A stretch of DNA of 55,535 nucleotides from Paenibacillus elgii NBRC 100335 (GTDB lineage Bacteria > Bacillota > Bacilli > Paenibacillales > NBRC-103111): assembly GCF_004000865.1 (NCBI RefSeq), contig NZ_BIMB01000049.1, positions 1 through 55,535 of the forward strand. The letters run 5' to 3'. The position numbers and the translations under genes were made by a program. The notes under the pieces were generated by a model. The model was given only the letters and a program-made list of their open reading frames with translations. It did not search any database and was not told the origin of the DNA. Positions 8,343 to 13,985 of the stretch are shown piece after piece; the first letter of the stretch is position 1, and the number at the start of each line of letters is the position of its first letter.

Positions 8343-8459
8343 ATGACGAATCATGATAAGATTGTCCATGTTCGCGAGATCCAAATTGAATTACAAACAA
8401 AATCCAGTAGTCTTGATTTGCTCCGAACCCCTCCTTCCCTGAAGGTCGGGCGATTCTGA
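8343..8459 (+). CDS. Possible 38-residue leader peptide 2
   Basis: ATG at 8343 after a GGAAGGAGAGAG site. The product reads MTNHDKIVHVREIQIELQ then a Ser/Leu stretch and ends in LKVGRF. It is followed at once by a small ATACG/CGTAT hairpin and then by a terminator at 8494. It repeats the short ORF plus terminator plan of the element just upstream but shares no clear sequence with it. No family recognised. Confidence 0.45.
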   Translation: MTNHDKIVHVREIQIELQTKSSSLDLLRTPPSLKVGRF

Positions 8460-8493
8460 CATACGTTTCGGCGTATGCCAAATACGGAGATAC

Positions 8494-8522
8494 AAGGCTG
8501 CCGGATCACGGCGGCTTTTCTT
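8494..8522 (+). terminator. Terminator after small ORF 2
   Basis: AAGGCTGCCG and CGGCGGCTTT pair over 10 bp with two G-U pairs and a GATCA loop, followed by TTCTT. It lies 67 bp before tRNA-Glu. Confidence 0.65.
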
Positions 8523-8589
8523 ATGCCATGGAACGAATCCGAGGCGGAAGAAAAGCGCGTGAGCTAGCAGTCTTTTTCGTTATTAACGC

Positions 8590-8666
8590 GGCGCATTAGG
8601 CAAGTGGTTAAGCCACACGACTTTCAATCGTGCACTCGGCGGGTTCGAATCCCCCATGCGTCACCA
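8590..8666 (+). tRNA. tRNA-Glu (UUC)
   Basis: Cloverleaf: acceptor GGCGCAT/ATGCGTC (one G-U), D stem GGC/GCC, anticodon stem CACGA/TCGTG with loop CTTTCAA (anticodon TTC), T loop TTCGAAT, discriminator A and encoded CCA. The T stem has one C-C mismatch (GCGGG against CCCCC) and the variable loop is 6 nt, so it is somewhat off the housekeeping pattern. Confidence 0.85.
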
Positions 8667-8675
8667 TTTTATCAT

Positions 8676-8755
8676 GGATAGGATGTAGTCATAGAGGTTG
8701 CTGCTCTATTCGGCGACTGGCAGACCTGCGGGCCTTCCCCGCACCTATCCGTCCA
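8676..8755 (+). ncRNA. tRNA-shaped element between tRNA genes
   Basis: GGATAGG (8676-8682) and CCTATCC (8744-8750) form a perfect 7-bp outer stem, spaced exactly as in a 76-nt tRNA. Inside are a 7-bp stem GTTGCTG/CGGCGAC around the 7-nt loop CTCTATT, and a T-arm-like TGCGG/CCGCA stem with loop GCCTTCC. The loop would present CTA (amber-reading) at the anticodon place. The T loop lacks TTC and the D arm is minimal, so a normal translating tRNA is unlikely. It may be a decayed tRNA, a processing element or a decoy. Confidence 0.4.
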
Positions 8756-8759
8756 ACTC

Positions 8760-8830
8760 AGGGGAATCGCCAAGGGGTAAGGCAGCGGCCTTTGAAGCCG
8801 CGAGCGGTGGTTCGAATCCATCTTCCCCTA
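8760..8830 (+). tRNA. tRNA-Gln (UUG)
   Basis: Cloverleaf: acceptor AGGGGAA/TTCCCCT, D stem GCC/GGC, anticodon stem GCGGC/GCCGC with loop CTTTGAA (anticodon TTG), T arm GGTGG-TTCGAAT-CCATC, discriminator A. CCA is not encoded. The first pair is A-T and the discriminator is A, where tRNA-Gln usually has U1-A72 and G73. Confidence 0.82.
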
Positions 8831-8838
8831 TACTCATA

Positions 8839-8917
8839 TGGAGCTGTGGAGAAGCGGGAGTTCTCGCCGGTTCGTCAGACCGGAGGCCGCGGGTTCAAGT
8901 CCCGCCGGCTCCAACCA
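8839..8917 (+). tRNA. Atypical tRNA, anticodon GUC (Asp-like)
   Basis: Acceptor GGAGCTG/CGGCTCC (one G-U; an extra T-A pair can extend it to 8 bp), D stem GAGA/TCTC, anticodon stem CCGGT/ACCGG with loop TCGTCAG, T arm GCGGG-TTCAAGT-CCCGC, and CCA reachable only if A8914 is the discriminator. By position the anticodon is GTC, but base 33 is C instead of the nearly universal U and the discriminator is A instead of the G73 needed by aspartyl-tRNA synthetase. It may be charged abnormally, act as a decoy, or be decaying. Confidence 0.6.
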
Positions 8918-8966
8918 AATACATAACGAAAGGATGCCGTGTACGTTGTACAGGTGACACAAAACC

Positions 8967-9542
8967 ATGAAGCGAACAAATCTTTTTTCCATGCACGATG
9001 ACCTCACATTCCACAATGTTACAGAACGCCGCCTCTCCCTCGACGATATGATCGAGCGGATGCTGCGGTTCATCTCTCAAGATCCGGCATCGCCGTATCA
9101 ATTAATGATCGGTACCGACAGCCAGGTTCACCGCGGTCACACCAAATTCGTGACCGGCATTATTATCCGCCGTCCGGGCAAAGGCGCTTGGGCCTGTTAC
9201 CGGCAGGTGGTGCTTCCCCGGGAGCTGACCTCCGTCAAAGAGAAGCTGACGATCGAAACGTCGCTCTCGCAGGAGATAGCCTGTTATTTCGAGGGGGACG
9301 CGGTGAACCGGATGGAGGAGCTGCTGCTGCCCTATGTGTACCAAGGCGCTTCGCTCGAAGCGTTCATCGATATTGATGCGGGCACGGAACCGATCGTCAA
9401 CAAGACGTCGTTGTACGTTCAGGAGATGGTGGACCGGGTCGAAGCCATGGGAAGATACGCCGCTCGGGTGAAGCCTGACTCGTACGCCGCCTCCGCCTAT
9501 GCCAACCGGCATACGAAACGACCAGCCAGTCTGGTCATGTGA
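8967..9542 (+). CDS. YkuK-family RNase H-like protein (DUF458)
   Basis: 191 residues related to B. subtilis YkuK. The core LMIGTDSQVHRG (about 46-57) carries the aspartate expected at the first strand of an RNase H fold, and GKGAWACYRQVVLPREL and ETSLSQEI follow as in the family. Members are presumed nucleic-acid enzymes, but their substrate is not established. The start at 8967 has AGGTGA 9 nt upstream; M9 at 8991 is an alternative. It begins 50 nt after the atypical tRNA and is followed 26 nt later by kptA and then tatD in the same direction, suggesting one transcription unit with the tRNA array. Confidence 0.82.
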   Translation: MKRTNLFSMHDDLTFHNVTERRLSLDDMIERMLRFISQDPASPYQLMIGTDSQVHRGHTKFVTGIIIRRPGKGAWACYRQVVLPRELTSVKEKLTIETSLSQEIACYFEGDAVNRMEELLLPYVYQGASLEAFIDIDAGTEPIVNKTSLYVQEMVDRVEAMGRYAARVKPDSYAASAYANRHTKRPASLVM

Positions 9543-9568
9543 ACTTGATAAATAAGGAAGAGATCAAC

Positions 9569-10141
9569 ATGTTAAATGAAAAAACGGAAATTCGCTTAAG
9601 CAAATTTATGACCAAACTGTTAAGACACGATCCTAAAGCATTCGGACTCGTCCTGGACCCGATGGATGGATCGTGCGAATTAAAGGACATGATGCGCGCC
9701 ATCCGGTCGCAGCCCAGATGGGCGTCGATCACGCTGCAGGATGTGGAGCAAGTCGTGCGCAATTCGGATAAGCAGCGCTTCGAAATCGCGAACGGCCGCA
9801 TCCGCGCCCGATACGGGCACAGCTACGAAAAGATTCGCTACGAGCCCGGCATTCCGCCCGAGACGCTCTATCATGGCACTAACCGTCATGCCGCGCCGGC
9901 GATTTTGCGGGAAGGCATCCGCCCGATGGGCCGCCAGTACGTGCATTTGTCCGAAGGGCTGCAGTTCGCCACGCTGGCGGGCAGCCGCAGAGGGGAGCTT
10001 GTCATCCTACGCGTGGACACGGCCAAAGCCCGCAGCATGGGCGTAACGTTTTATTTCGCGGGAAATGAAGTGTGGCTGGCCGACGAAGTGCCGGCGTCTT
10101 GCTGTGCCATTGACGAGGGGAAAGGGGCGACCAAACGATGA
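9569..10141 (+). CDS. kptA: RNA 2'-phosphotransferase, Tpt1/KptA family
   Basis: 190 residues. The family transfers an internal RNA 2'-phosphate to NAD+, making ADP-ribose 1'',2''-cyclic phosphate and nicotinamide. In fungi this finishes tRNA splicing; the bacterial role is unknown. Motifs in order: SKFMTKLLRHDP, RFEIANGRIRARYGHS, LYHGT, GRQYVHLSEG, RRGELVILRVD and FYFAGNEVWLADEVP, which cover the RNA-phosphate and NAD sites. The ATG at 9569 has AAGGAAG 8 nt upstream; the frame also opens at a GTG (9539) overlapping the ykuK stop. It overlaps tatD by 4 nt. Its place beside tRNA genes and two nucleases points to RNA repair or turnover. Confidence 0.92.
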   Translation: MLNEKTEIRLSKFMTKLLRHDPKAFGLVLDPMDGSCELKDMMRAIRSQPRWASITLQDVEQVVRNSDKQRFEIANGRIRARYGHSYEKIRYEPGIPPETLYHGTNRHAAPAILREGIRPMGRQYVHLSEGLQFATLAGSRRGELVILRVDTAKARSMGVTFYFAGNEVWLADEVPASCCAIDEGKGATKR

Positions 10142-10932
10142 AGAAGCCGTTGCTGATCGATATCGGAGTCAACCTGATGCACCGCTCGTTTCACCCGGAC
10201 CGCGACCAAGTCGTCGCCCGGGCGGAAGCGGAGGGCGTTTCTCCGCTTATTTTGACGGGGACGCATATGCGAAACAGCGAAGAAGCCGCGCGGTATGCGG
10301 CCAAGTTCCCGGGCAAGCTGTACTCCACCGCAGGCATCCATCCGCACGACGCCCGCAGCTGCGGCCCGGACACGCTGGCACAGCTGCGGAAGCTGGCCGC
10401 GCTGCCTTCCGTCGTAGCGATCGGAGAATGCGGCTTGGATTACAACCGCGATTTCTCGCCGCGCGATGTGCAGAGGAAGTGGTTCGAAGCGCAGGTCATG
10501 CTGGCGTGCGAGCTGCGGATGCCGTTGTTCCTGCACGAACGGGAGGCGCATGCGGATTTCGTCCGCATCTTGAAGACGCATCTGCACCGGATCGACCGGG
10601 CGGTCGTCCACTGCTTCACCGGCAGTGCAAGCGAGCTGAAGACGTATCTCGATATGGGACTGTATATCGGGATTACGGGCTGGATTTGCGACGAGCGGCG
10701 GGGCAAGCATCTGCGGGAGCTGGTGCGGCGCATTCCGCTCGACCGGCTGATGATCGAGACGGACGCCCCGTTCCTGACCCCGCGGGATCTGCCCGTCAAG
10801 CCGGCGGAAGGACGCAACGAGCCTGCGTTTCTGCCGCACATCTTGCAGGCTGTATCCGTATGTGTGGGCAAAAGCACGGAGGAAGTGGCCGAAGCGACGA
10901 CGCAAGCAGCCAGACATGTTTTCGGGTTGTAA
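10138..10932 (+). CDS. tatD: TatD-type metal-dependent nuclease
   Basis: 264-residue TIM-barrel hydrolase. It resembles E. coli TatD proper more than the YabD/YcfH group usual in Bacillota: DIGVNL at the N-terminus, GTHMRNSEEA, GIHPHDA, AIGECGLDYNRDFS, VHCFTG, IGITGWICDERRG, IETDAPFLTPRDL and NEPAFLPHIL all line up. Metal ligands are the His, Glu and Asp residues of these motifs. TatD enzymes are 3'-5' exonucleases on DNA and RNA. The ATG overlaps the stop of kptA (ATGA), so the two are coupled. A strong terminator follows. Confidence 0.92.
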   Translation: MKKPLLIDIGVNLMHRSFHPDRDQVVARAEAEGVSPLILTGTHMRNSEEAARYAAKFPGKLYSTAGIHPHDARSCGPDTLAQLRKLAALPSVVAIGECGLDYNRDFSPRDVQRKWFEAQVMLACELRMPLFLHEREAHADFVRILKTHLHRIDRAVVHCFTGSASELKTYLDMGLYIGITGWICDERRGKHLRELVRRIPLDRLMIETDAPFLTPRDLPVKPAEGRNEPAFLPHILQAVSVCVGKSTEEVAEATTQAARHVFGL

Positions 10933-11027
10933 TTGTAACGGAGCGTCTTTCGGCCGCAGCAACCGGCAACCGGCAACCAAACCGGAGCCGGATCGGCGGC
11001 ATTTGTTGCGCTGCAATCCAATTTGTA

Positions 11028-11067
11028 AAACAGGCGAACCGGCATACCGGATTCGCTTGTTTTTTTT
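11028..11067. terminator. Bidirectional terminator after tatD
   Basis: A 13-14-bp stem with a small bulge (AACAGGCGAACCGG against CCGGATTCGCTTGTT, CATA loop) with eight T on the plus strand and TTTTAC on the minus strand. It ends tatD and could also serve the minus-strand small ORF. Confidence 0.85.
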
Positions 11068-11096
11068 CTGGAGACGTCCCTTCAACGCATAACGGG

Positions 11097-11276
11097 TTAA
11101 ATCGGCATGAGTGCAACCGTATCTTTCCGCTCCAGATTTGCAATCATTTCATTCCAGGCAATCGGCTTGTTCGACAGGACAGCGTAATATCTTTTCGGAA
11201 ATTTTACAATCAGATCTGTTGGCAGTTCCTTCCCATGATTGTTCATCGGAAGGAAACAAAGGTCGAGTCCGGTCAC
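11097..11276 (-). CDS. Small ORF or gene fragment, 59 residues
   Basis: A GTG at 11276 follows GGAGAA and opens a frame of coding-like composition: MTGLDLCFLPMNNHGKELP, then DLIVKFPKRYY, LSNKPIAWNEMI and VALMPI at the end. The same frame stays open upstream to about 11325 (VVTWRILLNGEAV), so it may be the 3' end of a longer lost gene. It points away from hxlA, ends near a bidirectional terminator and its upstream part overlaps the hxl operator. No family recognised. Confidence 0.4.
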   Translation of the reverse strand: MTGLDLCFLPMNNHGKELPTDLIVKFPKRYYAVLSNKPIAWNEMIANLERKDTVALMPI

Positions 11277-11290
11277 AGCTTCTCCATTTA

Positions 11291-11312
11291 ATAGTATCCT
11301 CCAAGTAACTAC
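11291..11312. promoter_or_regulatory. HxlR operator upstream of hxlA
   Basis: Read on the minus strand the site is GTAGTTACTT-n5-ATACTAT, identical at 18 of 22 positions to the site at 12795-12816 before hxlR. The outer TAGT/ACTA arms are palindromic. It lies about 45 bp before the TACAAT -10 element (11355-11360), which has no good -35, so activation by HxlR is the likely mode. Confidence 0.65.
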
Positions 11313-11354
11313 CCCACGGCAAAGTGCCTACTTCCTAAAATGAAATGAAGGCTC

Positions 11355-11360
11355 TACAAT
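11355..11360 (+). promoter_or_regulatory. -10 element of hxlAB
   Basis: TACAAT 46 bp before hxlA. The -35 position (TTCCTA) is poor, as expected for a promoter that needs an activator. Confidence 0.5.
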
Positions 11361-11406
11361 GGGCTGTGTCGAACAACAACAATCATTTTGAAGGAGAGAT
11401 CATCCT

Positions 11407-12039
11407 ATGGAGCTTCAATTGGCACTGGATCTTGTAGACATTCCCGGAGCAAAACAAGTGGTTGCGGAAGTGGCGGAGCATATAGATATCGTCGAAATCG
11501 GCACGCCGGTTGTCATTAACGAAGGATTGAGGGCGGTAAAGGAAATCAAAGAGGCATTTCCGGCTTTGCGCGTTTTGGCTGACCTGAAAATTATGGATGC
11601 AGGCGGGTACGAGGTCATGAAGGCATCCGAAGCGGGGGCGGATATTATTACCGTTCTGGGTGTCTCGGACGATTCGACAATTCGAGGGGCCGTCGAAGAA
11701 GCCAGAAAACAAAACAAAAAAATTATGGTCGACATGATCAACGTGAAGGACATTGAAGGCAGGGCCAAAGAAATCGACGCGCTTGGCGTGGATTACATCT
11801 GTGTTCATTCCGGTTATGACCATCAGGCGGCAGGCAAAAACTCTTTTGAAGAGCTTATGGCGATCAAGCGTGTCGTCAAGCAGGCGAAAACGGCGATTGC
11901 AGGCGGTATTAAGCTGAATACGCTGCCGGAAGTTATCAAGGCCAACCCGGACCTGGTTATTGTTGGCGGCGGCATTACCGGTCAAGAGGATAAGAAGGCA
12001 ACTGCGGCTGAAATGAAACGATTGGTTCGTCAAGCCTAA
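11407..12039 (+). CDS. hxlA: 3-hexulose-6-phosphate synthase
   Basis: 210-residue TIM-barrel enzyme of the ribulose monophosphate pathway. It condenses formaldehyde with ribulose 5-phosphate to give hexulose 6-phosphate. Motifs: LALDLVDI, EIGTPVVINEG, ADLKIMDAGGYE (catalytic Asp/Lys cluster), VDMINVKD, VHSGYDHQ and VGGGITG near the phosphate site. Length and start match the family; AAGGAGAG lies before the ATG. It is followed 5 nt later by hxlB and preceded by a HxlR-type operator. In B. subtilis this pathway detoxifies formaldehyde. Confidence 0.96.
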   Translation: MELQLALDLVDIPGAKQVVAEVAEHIDIVEIGTPVVINEGLRAVKEIKEAFPALRVLADLKIMDAGGYEVMKASEAGADIITVLGVSDDSTIRGAVEEARKQNKKIMVDMINVKDIEGRAKEIDALGVDYICVHSGYDHQAAGKNSFEELMAIKRVVKQAKTAIAGGIKLNTLPEVIKANPDLVIVGGGITGQEDKKATAAEMKRLVRQA

Positions 12040-12044
12040 TCGCC

Positions 12045-12602
12045 ATGGAAACGATAAAATATGCATCCGAAATCGTGAAGGAGCTTCATCGCTCGGTAGA
12101 ACGGATTGTCGAAGAAGAAGCGGAAACATTGGCCGATATCATTTTGCAATCCAACAAGGTATTTGTGGCTGGCGCCGGAAGGTCGGGTTTAATGGGACGG
12201 GCTTTCGCCATGCGCCTGATGCATACCGGTATAAACGCCTATGTGGTCGGGGAAACGATAACTCCCGGCATCGGCAAGGACGATGTCCTGATCATCGGCA
12301 CGGGCTCGGGGGAAACAAGAAGCTTGATCCCAATGGCCCAAAAAGCGAAAGGTCTGGGTGCATCCGTTGTTGCGGTTACGATTGCTCCCGAGTCGGCGAT
12401 CGGAAGTTTGGCAGATGCTCTGGTGAAGCTGCCGGGATCGCCTAAAGATCAAGCAAGCGGCGGTCATACGACGATCCAGCCGATGGCTTCTTTGTTCGAA
12501 CAAACATTATTGGTATTTTACGACGCTGTCATTCTTCGGATGATGGACAAAACGGGACTGGACTCTGACCGGATGTACGGCAGACATGCCAACCTGGAGT
12601 AA
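12045..12602 (+). CDS. hxlB: 6-phospho-3-hexuloisomerase
   Basis: 185-residue SIS-domain isomerase that turns hexulose 6-phosphate into fructose 6-phosphate, completing formaldehyde fixation begun by HxlA. Visible SIS motifs: VFVAGAGRSGLMGRAFAMRL near residue 40, GSGETRSL near 88, and the C-terminal QPMASLFEQTLL. It starts 5 nt after hxlA and is surely co-transcribed with it. Confidence 0.95.
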   Translation: METIKYASEIVKELHRSVERIVEEEAETLADIILQSNKVFVAGAGRSGLMGRAFAMRLMHTGINAYVVGETITPGIGKDDVLIIGTGSGETRSLIPMAQKAKGLGASVVAVTIAPESAIGSLADALVKLPGSPKDQASGGHTTIQPMASLFEQTLLVFYDAVILRMMDKTGLDSDRMYGRHANLE

Positions 12603-12620
12603 GTCGATCGCAAGATACTT

Positions 12621-12652
12621 GAAAGTCCTCGCCGCTCTTGGTGAGGACTTTC
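12621..12652 (+). terminator. Terminator-like hairpin after hxlAB
   Basis: Perfect 10-bp inverted repeat GAAAGTCCTC/GAGGACTTTC with a 12-nt loop. The T run is weak (TTCATTCAT). Confidence 0.6.
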
Positions 12653-12794
12653 ATTCATACATGAAGCCACGGGAGGTTGGAACCTGTGGATTCAGCGGAC
12701 ATACTGTAGAAAAAAGCAGTTGATGCATTCGAACCATGTACAAACTCATCGACTCCTTTGGTTTCCAAACAGATGGTATATCCTTTTATCTATT

Positions 12795-12816
12795 GTAGTT
12801 ACTTATGGTATACTAT
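12795..12816. promoter_or_regulatory. HxlR operator at the hxlR promoter
   Basis: GTAGTTACTT-n5-ATACTAT, the same site as at 11291-11312 but in the opposite orientation. Here it covers the probable -10 hexamer TATACT (12809-12814), which predicts autorepression rather than activation. Confidence 0.65.
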
Positions 12817-12834
12817 CGGGAGGAGGGGATGACG

Positions 12835-13218
12835 ATGGCGAACGAGGTAAGAGATCGAATCGATTTGATGACGATTAACTGCGAGAAGGAATTGACGCTG
12901 GCCGTGATCGGAGGCAAATGGAAATTAATCATTTTGTGGCATCTCGGGTTGAAAGGAACGAAACGGTTTAGCGAACTGAAAAAATTGATTCCCCACATTA
13001 CGCAAAAAATGTTGACCAATCAGCTGCGCGAATTGGAAGAGGATCAGTTGGTTTTCCGTAAAGTATATCCCGAAGTTCCGCCCCGGGTCGAATATTCTTT
13101 GACGGAGCACGGTGAAAGCCTCGTACCTGTCTTGAAAATGATGTACAACTGGGGGAAAAATTACGGGGAACAAGTCATATGGAAAGACGGGCGGACTTGC
13201 CAGGAGACCGCATTATAG
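12835..13218 (+). CDS. hxlR: HxlR-type winged-helix regulator of hxlAB
   Basis: 127 residues. NCEKELTLAVIGGKWKLIIL and LRELEEDQLVFRKVYPEVPP are close to B. subtilis HxlR, the formaldehyde-responsive activator of hxlAB. The conserved cysteine lies in INCEKE near the N-terminus. ATG 12835 is chosen because AGGAGG (12821-12826) is 8 nt upstream; two earlier in-frame ATGs are too close or have no site. Unlike B. subtilis, where hxlR is divergent from hxlAB, here it sits downstream on the same strand with its own promoter and operator. Confidence 0.92.
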   Translation: MANEVRDRIDLMTINCEKELTLAVIGGKWKLIILWHLGLKGTKRFSELKKLIPHITQKMLTNQLRELEEDQLVFRKVYPEVPPRVEYSLTEHGESLVPVLKMMYNWGKNYGEQVIWKDGRTCQETAL

Positions 13219-13251
13219 TCGACCCTTGACACGTTGGCATAGTTGCAACGA

Positions 13252-13298
13252 CAAAAAAACCGTTTTCCCGATGAGTCGGGAGAACGGTTTTTGTTTTG
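13252..13298. terminator. Bidirectional terminator between hxlR and the SEC-C gene
   Basis: AAAAAAACCGTT-T-TCCCGA pairs with TCGGGA-G-AACGGTTTTTGTTTT. Strong A and T runs on both sides serve convergent genes. Confidence 0.92.
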
Positions 13299-13316
13299 TT
13301 CGGCATATGTTACGGT

Positions 13317-13829
13317 CTATTTGCCGTTTTTCATCTGCTCGGCGAACTCCGTAATTTTTTGCGCCCGTTGAGCGATCGAACCGGAGGATACGTTGTACTT
13401 GGCCGAAAGTGCCGATTGCGTCACTTCGCTAACGCCGTGCATGGAGCCGATGGCGTATTCCATAGCGGCGAGCATCACGTCCGCTTTGCGGATCTGCGGG
13501 CGTTCGTGGGACGCATAAGCATGCCATAAGGCAACGGCTTCCGTAATGCGCTGCCAATCAAAGGTTCCCGCCATTTGTCCGGCTAATTGTTCGGCGACCG
13601 ATTGATATATTTCTTGAGGCCAGTCCAGCACCTCAATGAGTGTCTGCACGGTTTCCGCATTGAGAGACGGACCTTGATCCGCTGAAGGCCGGATGTTGGA
13701 CGGCGAGCCGGTATTCGGCGCTGCCGCTTGGAGTTGAGGCGCTTCACCGGTCAGAAGGCAGCAGTGCTTGTACTTCTTGCCGCTGCCGCAAGGACACGGC
13801 TCATTTCTTCCAATTTTTCGCAATTTCAT
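13317..13829 (-). CDS. SEC-C motif protein
   Basis: 170 residues with an N-terminal SEC-C zinc-binding motif (RNEPCPCGSGKKYKHCC, residues 8-24), the kind found at the end of SecA and in many small proteins. A Pro/Ala/Ser-rich linker follows, then a helical C-terminal domain ending in a helix-turn-helix-like segment (TQSALSAKYNVSSGSIAQRA). GGAAGTGG precedes the ATG. The zinc motif suggests binding to a protein or nucleic acid partner. The function is unknown. Confidence 0.82.
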   Translation of the reverse strand: MKLRKIGRNEPCPCGSGKKYKHCCLLTGEAPQLQAAAPNTGSPSNIRPSADQGPSLNAETVQTLIEVLDWPQEIYQSVAEQLAGQMAGTFDWQRITEAVALWHAYASHERPQIRKADVMLAAMEYAIGSMHGVSEVTQSALSAKYNVSSGSIAQRAQKITEFAEQMKNGK

Positions 13830-13950
13830 TCCACTTCCATTTCTTCTGCCAAATTCACTCTGATGACATTATAGCCTTTGAAAGGAAAAATTCCAAGGCT
13901 TCGACACGATTCGACAGCATTAGGCGTAAATCTGGTGCTTTTTATGAGGC

Positions 13951-13975
13951 AAAAAGCCTCCGGCAGAGGAGGCTT
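13951..13975 (-). terminator. Terminator of the phoX gene
   Basis: On the minus strand AGCCTCC-TCTGCC-GGAGGCT is followed by TTTTT, 11 bp past the stop codon. Confidence 0.85.
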
Positions 13976-13985
13976 GTCTTCCATT

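Noticed and set aside
8839..8917. Selenocysteine tRNA
   Set aside because: The acceptor can be read as 8 bp, but the long variable arm, 6-bp D stem and UCA anticodon in the loop position are absent.
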